The translations under genes and the position numbers were made by a program. Below, piece by piece: positions 61,901 through 64,000 of a stretch of 64,000 nucleotides of DNA (the first letter of the stretch is position 1; each line of letters opens with the position of its first letter). The DNA is from Eledone cirrhosa. Lineage: Eukaryota > Mollusca > Cephalopoda > Octopoda > Eledonidae. A model generated the notes under the pieces. That model was not told where the DNA came from. It saw only the letters and a program-made list of their open reading frames with translations, and did no database searches. The stretch lies in the NCBI GenBank assembly GCA_964016885.1, contig OZ024746.1, forward strand, positions 100,979,089 through 101,043,088, in the 5' to 3' direction.

Positions 61901-63898
61901 TATTGCCCTTCAGGCTATAACAGAGGAGTTCAAGACCGGCTGCCCATGGGAACTCCTATACGCAGATGATCTAACGCTCATAGCTGAATCAATGGCCGAG
62001 CTAGAGAAGAAATTCCAAACATGGAAGCACGGCCGAGAATCAAAAGGCCTTAAAATTAACCTGGCTAAGACTAAAGTTCTAGTTTGTAGGAAAGAAAATA
62101 AGGCGCCAGTCCCTTCCGGGAAATGGCCATGCTCAGTGTGTAGGAAAGGCGTAGGTAGAAACTCCATTTTATGTCCCAAATGCAAAGTATGGGTGCATAA
62201 AAGATGTAGTGGGATCACAGGTAAGCTAACTAAGAACATAGATTTTACATGTGGCCGGTGCTCTGGTGCAATAAGTAGCAGCAAGTGCCCACAAAATACT
62301 AGCTCTTTCAATTGCGCAGAGGGTTCTATAGAAATAGTGGACAGCTTCCGTTACCTGGGCGACAAAATCACCAGTGGGGGAGGGTGCTCTGAAAGTATAG
62401 TAGCTAGAGTCAGAACTGGTTGGAAAAAGTTCAGAGAGCTTATACCACTATTAGCCGCTAAAGGGTTCTCCCTAAGAATGAAAGGCAGGTTGTATGATGC
62501 CTGCATACGAACAGCAATGTTGCATGGCAGTGAGACCTGGGCATTGTGTGCAGAAGATATACGCAGACTAGAGAGGAACGAAGCTTGCATGCTCCGCTGG
62601 ATGTGTAATAGTAACATACGTGAACGGCAAAGCATAAACGAACTAAGGAAAAAATTAGAAATAAGAGGGATCAGATGTTGTTTACTCGAGAGAAAGCTAC
62701 GTTGGTATGGTCACGTGATGCGCATGAAAGACGACAGCTGTATAACAAAGTGCAGGGCAATAAAGATAGACGGTAGCTACGGAGTAGGCAGACCCAGAAA
62801 AACCTGGGACGAGCTGATAAATTCTGACCTCACACACTTACACCTCTCCAAGACAATGTCACTGGACCGAGACCTTTGGCGGTACTCAGTAATAGAGAAG
62901 ACCCGCCTTACCTAAATACAAAGTAAAACCTACTACAGCCAGTAGGCATCTCTAACGAAATATTAAAAACAACACCACTGGACAAAAATAATATTCTTAT
63001 CTAGATAATTTGCTTTGAACAAATGACAAATATTCTGCTACAATTCCTACTTTAGCTAAAATACAGCAATCATATTTTATTGGTAAAATATTTTGCAATA
63101 TGTGACAAAATATATTACTTTCAGAAAATACCCGGGCATCGTCGGGTACCTCTGCTAGTTTTCATATAAAATATTTAATGTCTTGCAACTGTTAAAAATT
63201 TCAACTTTATCGGATGTGGATCTTACATTAAGTTTGACCTCCACTGTGTTGGACAATCCCCGTGATATACGCAGATAGAACGGAAAATGTCAAGTTCACT
63301 GTTTATTTTTTGTCTACTTATGAAAGATCATCTTTTTCTTTCTGACGTCTTATGATTTGTTCAGTGTATTTTTTAATCATATTCGTAATAAAAATTAAGT
63401 TTATCATTAAAGAAGACACTATCATGAACATCTTGTAATAATCACGAAAACACAATTATTAAAAATGTTTAAAATTCATAACTGGAAAGTTAGACAAAAC
63501 GGTCAATTTTATAAACAAATTCAGTTTTAGCAGTAAATTTAAATAAACAATATACTTTAAATGTTACTTACGCGAAGTTTACGGCGATATTTATTAGTTA
63601 TTTGTTTTGCGTGAACTAGTAAATGAGTTCCTATTCCAAAACACAGAATGAAGACCACAATGAAACCAGGACCAATAAATTTGTAGTCAAAGTTAATTAG
63701 ATAAACATGACGGTGTCGAAGAGTAATCACCAAAATACCAACTACCATGCAAATCAATCCCAAAATGTACAGACCTATAGCAGATAAATAATAAAACCGA
63801 CCAGGTCCTATACTCAAAGAGTTTAACTGTTCTTTAATCCTACCATGTAAGTAATGGCTATACGCCGTCAGGGTATCCATATCTAAATCTTTAGCCAT
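29772..63898 (-). CDS. Six-exon host gene: two-pass membrane protein with PRG-repeat tail, 362 aa
   Basis: Assembled by eye from coding exons 63572-63898, 47315-47385, 45220-45277, 31429-31470, 30774-31297 and 29772-29838. All introns are GT-AG. Phases are 0, 2, 0, 0, 2 and the total is 1089 nt with one stop, so the model is self-consistent. Predicted membrane segments lie at about residues 37-60 and 75-95, followed by a basic stretch (KYRRKLR). The rest is probably cytosolic: Lys-rich exon 2, Ser/Asp/Arg-rich exon 5, an eight-residue PRGMPRGA repeat at about 245-300, and a Ser/Asp/Glu-rich end. I do not recognise the family; the FIGPG at the start of the second membrane segment recalls TMEM200-like proteins only vaguely. 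Possible polyadenylation signals are ATTAAA at 29726-29731 and AATAAA at 29263-29268 (minus strand). Extra exons could be hidden in the large introns. Confidence 0.75.
29965..30145 (-). mobile_element. tRNA-derived SINE (family C) in intron 5
   Basis: On the minus strand: GGCATGGCTGTGTGGTTAAG (A box), a degenerate B box GGTTTAAGCTCAGTG, then AAGTGTCTTCTAACCTCGGG and TTTGTCAGTGGTAAACA. From memory this layout is a very common octopus SINE. Old copy: the B box is far from consensus. Confidence 0.8.
30146..30773 (-). other. Rest of intron 5, nothing further seen
   Basis: AT-rich intronic sequence between the SINE and exon 5 without recognisable elements. Confidence 0.5.
30774..31297 (-). CDS. 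Host gene exon 5, PRG-repeat exon, 524 bp
   Basis: Acceptor CTTTTAATATAG, donor GGTTCTAG|GTTTGT. Open through all 174 codons. It begins [15 protein letters not shown], continues with charged Ser/Arg/Asp-rich sequence, then about seven PRGMPRG(A/G/M) repeats, then [19 protein letters not shown] and DYDPRGYQP. The low-complexity RG-rich stretch resembles sequences that bind RNA or are arginine-methylated; that is inference. Confidence 0.85.
30900..31065 (-). repeat. 24-bp coding repeat (PRGMPRGA)
   Basis: About seven in-frame 24-bp units inside exon 5, each encoding an eight-residue [12 protein letters not shown] block. Synonymous changes (CCTCGG/CCTAGG) between units show the array is not brand new and that the protein sequence is kept. 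Confidence 0.9.
31429..31470 (-). CDS. Host gene exon 4, 42 bp
   Basis: Acceptor TTATGCAG, donor GCAAGA|GTAAAA; reads [14 protein letters not shown], phase 0 at both ends. An in-frame alternative acceptor 12 bp upstream (GCAAAAG) would add KVMQ. Intron 4 to the next exon is only 131 bp. Confidence 0.65.
31587..31767 (-). mobile_element. tRNA-derived SINE (family A)
   Basis: Reverse-strand copy with GGCACAAGGCCAGCAATTAC at the left, B box complement GGGATTTGAACTC, and the head complement CCCTCTACCGATACTGCC at the right. Followed by satellite fragments related to 34.7-38.0 kb. Confidence 0.9.
31768..31828. repeat. Stranded fragment of the AAGGTATATATAACAACA satellite
   Basis: Contains AACAACGTCAGGTATATATA and AACATTGTAAGGTATATATA, which are diverged units of the array at 34723-38030, cut off from it by a SINE, an RTE LINE and another SINE. 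Confidence 0.75.
31829..32015 (-). mobile_element. tRNA-derived SINE (family A)
   Basis: Second adjacent reverse-strand copy with the same landmarks; GGGATTTGAACTC and CTCTACCGATACTGCCAATCC are intact. Directly abuts the tail of the RTE LINE at 32018. Confidence 0.9.
32788..33409 (-). pseudogene. RTE reverse transcriptase remnant
   Basis: Frames 33409-33083 and 33018-32788 show [58 protein letters not shown] and [11 protein letters not shown]. The segment between palm motifs at 33018-33083 is frameshifted. The catalytic YADD is present but the element as a whole is dead. Confidence 0.88.
33964..34530 (-). pseudogene. RTE endonuclease remnant
   Basis: Frames 34530-34189 and 34179-33964 show [64 protein letters not shown] and [12 protein letters not shown]. 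The N-terminal part (QETRW block) is missing. GDFN is intact, unlike in the 60-kb copy. Confidence 0.85.
34598..34722 (-). mobile_element. SINE family A with internal deletion
   Basis: The 3' end (GGCACAAGGCCAG..ACTTTATTTTATCGACCCC) joins directly to the 5' head (CATGCTGTAAAGCATGCCGT and CCCTCTACCAATACTGCC), so about 60 bp including the B box is lost. It separates the LINE from the main satellite. Confidence 0.85.
34723..38030. repeat. 22-bp/19-bp satellite (AAGGTATATATAACAACAATGT), 3.3 kb, intron 3
   Basis: Units of AAGGTATATATAACAACAATGT alternate with shorter ones ending AACAAGGT and ones with an extra TA. Order of the variants is irregular. The minus strand has no stop codon in any frame, which yields overlapping open frames up to about 1050 codons of [14 protein letters not shown] type; these are artefacts. 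This strand is transcribed as part of the host gene's intron. Confidence 0.96.
38190..39003 (+). mobile_element. RTE LINE C-terminal and 3' UTR fragment
   Basis: Plus-strand frame 38196-38435 reads [40 protein letters not shown] and [18 protein letters not shown]. More C-terminal blocks follow in other frames, then a 3' UTR with four tandem modules containing CACACTGTAAAGTGGWCGTG (38775-38930). The (TGATGA) tail is missing; the sequence joins Helitron helicase at about 39003. Confidence 0.88.
39003..39498 (+). pseudogene. Helitron Pif1-type helicase, C-terminal remnant
   Basis: Reads [20 protein letters not shown] and [12 protein letters not shown], then after a frameshift near 39125 [60 protein letters not shown] and [16 protein letters not shown]. 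The same domain as at 14467 but in opposite orientation and with different frame breaks, so an independent insertion. Confidence 0.86.
39003..40304 (+). mobile_element. Helitron 3' part with terminal hairpin
   Basis: Helicase C-terminus (39003-39498), about 780 bp of GC-richer non-coding sequence, hairpin CCCCGAGCAACGCCGGG (40277-40292) and CTAG at 40301-40304 followed by T. The 5' part is missing or replaced by the RTE fragment. The next satellite starts at the base after CTAG. Confidence 0.82.
40305..41545. repeat. 24-26-bp satellite (CATAAGACCACTGGTGTATA), 1.2 kb
   Basis: Units of ACATAAGACCACTGGTGTATATATA with variable TA number and small changes (CTGGTTTATA, ATAACACCACTGG, AGACCGCTGG). 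It begins exactly at the Helitron CTAG end and closes in a (CA)n run at 41527-41540. Open frames across it on both strands are artefacts of the repeat. Confidence 0.95.
41546..42366. other. Unassigned intronic stretch
   Basis: No known element. On the plus strand a frame near 41685-41860 reads [20 protein letters not shown] and continues to [20 protein letters not shown] before a stop. It looks protein-like, but it is antisense to the host gene and I cannot assign it. Confidence 0.3.
42367..42762. repeat. 28-bp minisatellite, 14 copies
   Basis: AGCTCTATTCACTAGATCTC plus TCCCTATC in near-perfect tandem; only the first unit (TTGACTAG) and one later (TTCATTAG) differ. High identity suggests recent expansion. 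It ends at the start of an RTE fragment. Confidence 0.97.
42763..43120 (+). mobile_element. RTE LINE fragments (three pieces)
   Basis: Pieces are 42763-42880 ([26 protein letters not shown]), 42915-42968 (3' tip CCCACCCTTGCAAGCAGGGA with ATGATGATAT tail) and 43028-43118 ([18 protein letters not shown]). The 3' tip piece sits between coding pieces that should be adjacent, so there has been a rearrangement or a nested insertion. Confidence 0.75.
43125..43305 (-). mobile_element. tRNA-derived SINE (family A)
   Basis: Left end TTTTTGGCACAAGGCCAGCA, B box complement GGGATTTGAACTC, head complement CCCTCTACCGATACTGCC. Intron 3, same orientation as the host gene. Confidence 0.9.
43318..43517. mobile_element. 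Fold-back element, about 200 bp
   Basis: Left arm 43318-43409 and right arm 43435-43517 are imperfect reverse complements. Both share AATAAAGTAT at the tips, AATAAGAC, GTTTATAATTTGAAT and GCACTTTCATC toward the centre, with a 25-bp spacer. No coding capacity. Resembles a MITE or fold-back transposon; the family is unknown to me. Confidence 0.75.
43610..44146 (+). mobile_element. Tc1/mariner-like deletion derivative, 537 bp
   Basis: Terminal inverted repeats start CTTGGCATGGCAATAAAGTC at the left and, read from the right end, CTTAGTGTGACAATAAAGTG. TA flanks both sides (43608-43609, 44147-44148), the hallmark target duplication of this superfamily. A transposase tail may remain near 44000-44070 ([17 protein letters not shown]), similar in style to mariner C-termini. 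Most of the gene is lost. Confidence 0.7.
44193..44636. repeat. Large palindrome, arms about 200-230 bp, 10-bp loop
   Basis: Left arm 44193-44425 and right arm 44436-44636 are reverse complements along their whole length, apart from a longer (TA)n run in the left arm. Landmarks are ATTGGAATAGAATGAAACG at the tips, AGTACGGCACTTACTTAAAT, and GTCCGCTTTGTTC at the centre. It lies in intron 3 of the host gene, 0.6 kb downstream of exon 3 in gene direction, so the pre-mRNA would carry a >200-bp hairpin. Confidence 0.93.
44637..45048. repeat. Spacer and third copy of the palindrome arm
   Basis: 44637-44880 is unique, GC-richer sequence (GCGCCTGGCCGACTGAACTC, AACAAAAAGGTGACGTGG). 44881-45030 repeats the right arm of the palindrome in the same orientation from ACAAACGAACAAAGCGGAC to GTACGTATACATACATAC. 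The whole 44193-45048 block may be one element with a palindromic end. I do not recognise it. Confidence 0.7.
45220..45277 (-). CDS. Host gene exon 3, 58 bp
   Basis: Acceptor CTTCTGTTTCAG, donor GGAATG|GTTTGT. With the two carried bases it reads R then [19 protein letters not shown] and ends in phase 0. The same GTTTGT donor is used by exon 5. Confidence 0.75.
45440..45950 (-). pseudogene. Coding-like remnant of unknown identity in intron 2
   Basis: Two minus-strand frames look protein-like: 45940-45710 ([39 protein letters not shown]) and 45666-45457 ([40 protein letters not shown]). A stop and frame change lie between them near 45690. I cannot name a family. It could be a retrocopy or an unrecognised mobile element protein; it is in the host gene's sense direction but has no convincing splice sites. 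Confidence 0.3.
46030..46220 (+). mobile_element. tRNA-derived SINE (family A), short form
   Basis: Head TTTGGCACTATCGACAGACA (with a small deletion in the A box), GAGTTCAAATGCC, body GGTTAACTTTGCCTTTCATC and GGCCTTGTGCCAAAAGTAGA. Intron 2, antisense to the gene. Confidence 0.88.
46361..46575 (+). mobile_element. tRNA-derived SINE (family A), long form
   Basis: Head AGTATTGGTAGAGGGTCGGA, B box GAGTTCAAATCCCAC, the TTGATTTAATCGACTTTCCC insert and GGCCTTGTGCC. Followed at 46580-46660 by a further degenerate piece (GAGCTGAAATCCTGCTGTAG, TTAACTTTGCCTTTCC) of another copy. Confidence 0.88.
46661..47314. other. AT-rich part of intron 2 with a T10-G24 run
   Basis: No element recognised. At 46948-46981 ten T are followed by 24 G. 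On the transcribed strand this is C24-A10, while the plus strand could form a G-quadruplex. Such a long G run is also a place where assemblies fail. Confidence 0.6.
47315..47385 (-). CDS. Host gene exon 2, 71 bp
   Basis: Acceptor TTTTTCATCTATTATAG, donor CAAAG|GTAATG. In phase with exon 1 it reads [20 protein letters not shown] then EKQ, leaving two bases (AG) that join exon 3. The polypyrimidine tract and the exact phase match on both sides support it. Confidence 0.75.
47441..47698. repeat. 29-bp minisatellite, about 9 copies
   Basis: Unit CCCGAGAAGACCTTCTGCTG plus CCCAGCTCT, GC-rich compared with its surroundings, with variants CGGTCCAG and TTGTCCAG. It starts 55 bp upstream (in gene direction) of exon 2. 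Apparent open frames here follow the repeat. Confidence 0.94.
47699..48114. other. Unique intron 1 sequence, nothing seen
   Basis: AT-rich, no recognisable gene or element. Confidence 0.5.
48115..53412. repeat. 30-bp satellite, 5.3 kb, with 1465-bp higher-order duplication
   Basis: Unit TTGGGGAATATAACTGTGTA plus GGGAGGTGTG, about 175 copies. Rare markers show higher-order structure. GGAATATTGTGGAATATAAC lies at about 49165, 49854, 50630 and 51319 (steps 689, 776, 689). GTAGAGGAGTACAAC lies at 48741 and 50206, and CTGTTCTAGG at 49442 and 50907, both 1465 bp apart. Because units are 30 bp, stop-free frames appear on both strands and are not genes. It lies in intron 1 of the host gene. Confidence 0.96.
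53542..53821 (-). pseudogene. RTE C-terminal domain remnant
   Basis: Minus-strand blocks [60 protein letters not shown] and KIDGSYGVG. Cut at 53821 by the nested plus-strand 3' end. Confidence 0.85.
53822..54118 (+). mobile_element. Nested RTE 3' end inside the minus-strand RTE copy
   Basis: Begins with the last coding words ([16 protein letters not shown]), then the UTR modules (CCACTGTAAAGTGGTCGCGT, CACACTGTAAATGAGG), AACCCGTCTAACCCATGCTA and a GATGATGATA tail. The host LINE sequence resumes at once with CACGCATCGTACAG. Confidence 0.85.
54342..54560 (-). pseudogene. RTE zinc-finger segment
   Basis: [20 protein letters not shown] then [17 protein letters not shown]. The first four Cys and the third-pair Cys of the PHD-like finger remain, but the His is Asn. 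Useful for comparing copies. Confidence 0.8.
54597..54926 (-). pseudogene. RTE reverse transcriptase remnant (palm)
   Basis: Reads [36 protein letters not shown], and [20 protein letters not shown]. The catalytic YADD is intact. Upstream fingers at 54970-55500 are in broken frames. Confidence 0.88.
55870..56439 (-). pseudogene. RTE endonuclease remnant
   Basis: [40 protein letters not shown] and [16 protein letters not shown] are clear in 56439-56227. The rest down to 55870 (LMVMLDNI.., [23 protein letters not shown]) is frameshifted. The catalytic Glu of QETRW is kept. Confidence 0.83.
56545..56725 (-). mobile_element. RTE LINE 3' UTR fragment
   Basis: CACCGTTTTACGTCCATTCT, CTAGCATGGGTTAGACAAAT, TGTCTTGCTCATACAGAACT and CCAACCTCATTTACAGTGAG are the 3' UTR of the 6.6-kb RTE family in minus orientation. 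Confidence 0.85.
56736..56774. repeat. Perfect 18-bp palindrome, 3-bp loop, at LINE 5' end
   Basis: CAGTATTTCACTTATCCC (56736-56753) and GGGATAAGTGAAATACTG (56757-56774) with loop CAA. The right arm is sense LINE sequence. Confidence 0.95.
56868..57396 (+). pseudogene. Jockey/CR1-like reverse transcriptase remnant
   Basis: Fingers and first catalytic Asp region are present in two frames (56868-57234 and 57199-57396): [20 protein letters not shown] and [14 protein letters not shown] deletion of roughly 30-40 codons lies around QHGFRPA, and the second catalytic motif is absent. The element cannot be active. Confidence 0.83.
58063..58226 (-). mobile_element. RTE LINE 3' UTR fragment
   Basis: CATTTTACGTCCGCTTTTTC, CCCTGCTTGCAAGGGTGGGA, TTCTACAGCTGGATGCCCTT and CCTCCACAACCACTTTGCAG are RTE 3' UTR text in minus orientation. 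It joins a SINE at 58226. Confidence 0.85.
58226..58395 (-). mobile_element. tRNA-derived SINE (family B)
   Basis: On the minus strand: GGCACATGGCTTAGTGGTTA (A box), GGTTGTGAGTTCAATTCTCA (B box), TTTCCTTGAGCAAGACACTT. Same family as 6301-6531. No poly(A) tail, and it merges into the RTE fragment. Confidence 0.85.
58396..58589. other. Unassigned intron 1 stretch
   Basis: (TA)n and T-run followed by unique sequence; nothing recognisable. Confidence 0.5.
58590..58950 (+). mobile_element. RTE LINE zinc-finger fragment
   Basis: Plus-strand [35 protein letters not shown] and later [20 protein letters not shown] with frame breaks. Only this middle part of the polyprotein is present, without tail. 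Confidence 0.8.
59068..59630 (+). pseudogene. Helitron Pif1-type helicase, C-terminal remnant
   Basis: The 138-codon frame 59068-59484 reads [60 protein letters not shown] and [21 protein letters not shown] stop at 59482 follows FAMNH. Beyond it [20 protein letters not shown] and [15 protein letters not shown] complete the domain. INKAQGQSL, expected after FAM, has been lost, so a short deletion hit the helicase. Its sequence is closer to the general Helitron consensus than the copies at 14.5 and 39 kb, so it is another lineage. Confidence 0.87.
59900..60012 (+). mobile_element. RTE LINE fragment next to the young copy
   Basis: [18 protein letters not shown] then [19 protein letters not shown] text, the same region as 58590-58700, ending 20 bp before the next RTE copy starts at 60032. 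Confidence 0.7.
60052..61275 (+). pseudogene. RTE endonuclease and linker, 407 codons
   Basis: APE-type endonuclease lacking its first approximately 60 residues (no QETRW block). Visible are [20 protein letters not shown] (48-67), [11 protein letters not shown] (84-94), [20 protein letters not shown] (121-140), [12 protein letters not shown] (150-161) and [10 protein letters not shown]. The usual GDFNGH is GNLNGH here, so the catalytic Asp is Asn and nicking would be impaired even with an intact N-terminus. The linker after residue 200 is Arg/Lys-rich ([20 protein letters not shown]). It ends by frameshift in [12 protein letters not shown]. No promoter is visible; expression would rely on read-through. 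Confidence 0.88.
61206..62915 (+). pseudogene. RTE reverse transcriptase, PHD-like finger and C-terminus, 569 codons
   Basis: The first approximately 21 residues are out-of-frame text; true homology starts at [20 protein letters not shown]. The RT domain has NYRGIK (95-100), [11 protein letters not shown] (128-138), [12 protein letters not shown] (catalytic D163), [11 protein letters not shown] and YADD (252-255). Residues 309-352 form C-x2-C-x10-C-x2-C-x4-H-x2-C-x14-C-x2-C, exactly PHD-finger spacing. The C-terminal domain has [32 protein letters not shown] and [11 protein letters not shown]. All catalytic residues look intact; the copy is silenced mainly by 5' truncation and the frameshift. 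In RTE elements this domain copies the RNA at the nicked target. Confidence 0.92.
62931..63129. other. AT-rich stretch before the Helitron end
   Basis: No coding sequence; probably the Helitron's 3' non-coding region (repeated AATATTNTGC motifs at about 63030 and 63090). Confidence 0.4.
63159..63571 (-). other. 5' part of host gene intron 1
   Basis: Between the exon 1 donor (63571) and the Helitron end. AT-rich, no element recognised. Confidence 0.5.
63572..63898 (-). CDS. Host gene exon 1 (start codon, both membrane segments)
   Basis: ATG at 63898, preceded by AGGACATC. 109 codons end in phase 0 at the donor CTTCGC|GTAAGT. Hydrophobic stretches [19 protein letters not shown] and [17 protein letters not shown] are joined by a short loop with RHRHVYL, giving a hairpin with both termini on the same side. 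Intron 1 after it is 16.2 kb. Confidence 0.85.
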
Positions 63899-64000
63899 GA
63901 TGTCCTCCTTTAATTATACCAAAACAGTAAGAGGAACAGTTGATTTTAAGTTAAATCTTTAAAAACAAATATCTATGACAGTTTTGAAGTATAAAATAGT
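63899..64000 (-). promoter_or_regulatory. Leader upstream of the host gene start codon
   Basis: AT-rich leader of at least 100 bp without an in-frame upstream ATG close to the start. TAATTAAAG just before AGGACATCATG could be a 3' splice site, so an upstream non-coding exon beyond the window is possible. No clear TATA box or initiator is visible. Confidence 0.3.

Larger units (their letters stand above)
60032..62930 (+). mobile_element. Youngest RTE LINE copy, 5'-truncated, one frameshift
   Basis: Starts inside the endonuclease ([16 protein letters not shown]) and keeps two long frames, 60052-61275 and 61206-62915, which would be one protein but for a single shift near 61262. No stop codons otherwise, so it is far younger than the other RTE copies here. 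The end after 62915 lacks the long CACACTGTAAA 3' UTR and the TGATGA tail seen in the other copies, so it is either another subfamily or 3'-truncated. Antisense to the host gene, intron 1. Confidence 0.9.
59041..63158 (+). mobile_element. Helitron 3' part, apparently carrying a nested RTE LINE
   Basis: Helicase C-terminus at 59068-59630, and a Helitron-type 3' end at 63130-63158: hairpin ACCCGGGCATCGTCGGGT, then ACCTCTG and CTAG followed by T. The 3.3 kb between holds RTE LINE sequence (59900-60012 and 60032-62930). If helicase and terminus belong together, the LINE inserted into the Helitron. The Helitron 5' end is not visible. Confidence 0.6.

Overview
The window looks like genomic DNA of a coleoid cephalopod (octopus or squid; I cannot decide which). 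The tRNA-headed SINEs, the RTE-type LINEs with (TGATGA)n tails, the Helitrons with a CCCGAGCAACGCCGGG-type 3' hairpin, and the many AT-rich minisatellites are together what I know from cephalopod genomes. No prokaryotic feature, rRNA or free-standing tRNA gene is visible.

Layout. 1-29 kb is intergenic as far as I can tell. It holds a 49-bp satellite (1-3747), SINEs, a nearly full-length but broken RTE LINE (6.6-10.05 kb, minus), a Rex3-like LINE end, a Penelope-like element with a GIY-YIG domain, two bounded Helitron derivatives (12636-13493 and 14098-15745), old RTE debris, a probable LTR start, a SINE whose 5' head is amplified seven times, and an 8.8-kb 33-bp satellite (19.3-28.1 kb). 29.8-63.9 kb is one host gene on the minus strand, which I assembled from six short exons. 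Every splice site is GT-AG and every junction keeps the frame. It predicts a 362-residue protein with two membrane segments near the N-terminus and a [14 protein letters not shown], Arg/Ser-rich tail. I do not recognise its function. About 33 kb of its 34 kb is intron.

The introns are packed with repeats. Intron 3 holds SINE pairs, an RTE copy, a 22-bp satellite (34.7-38.0 kb), a Helitron end, a 24-26-bp satellite (40.3-41.5 kb), a 28-bp minisatellite, a Tc1/mariner-like remnant and two fold-back palindromes. Intron 1 holds a 5.3-kb 30-bp satellite with a 1465-bp higher-order duplication, RTE copies in opposite orientation, a jockey/CR1-like fragment, and the youngest RTE copy (60.0-62.9 kb), apparently inserted in a Helitron.

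The very long open frames over the satellites (up to about 3000 codons) come from stop-free repeat composition and are not genes. The most interesting signals are: the repeat-stuffed host gene; a satellite that seems to have grown from the end of an LTR; the SINE with multiplied promoter heads; several near-perfect palindromes that would fold in the pre-mRNA; retroelement 5' ends that start with an inverted copy of themselves; and a PHD-like zinc finger inside the RTE polyprotein.
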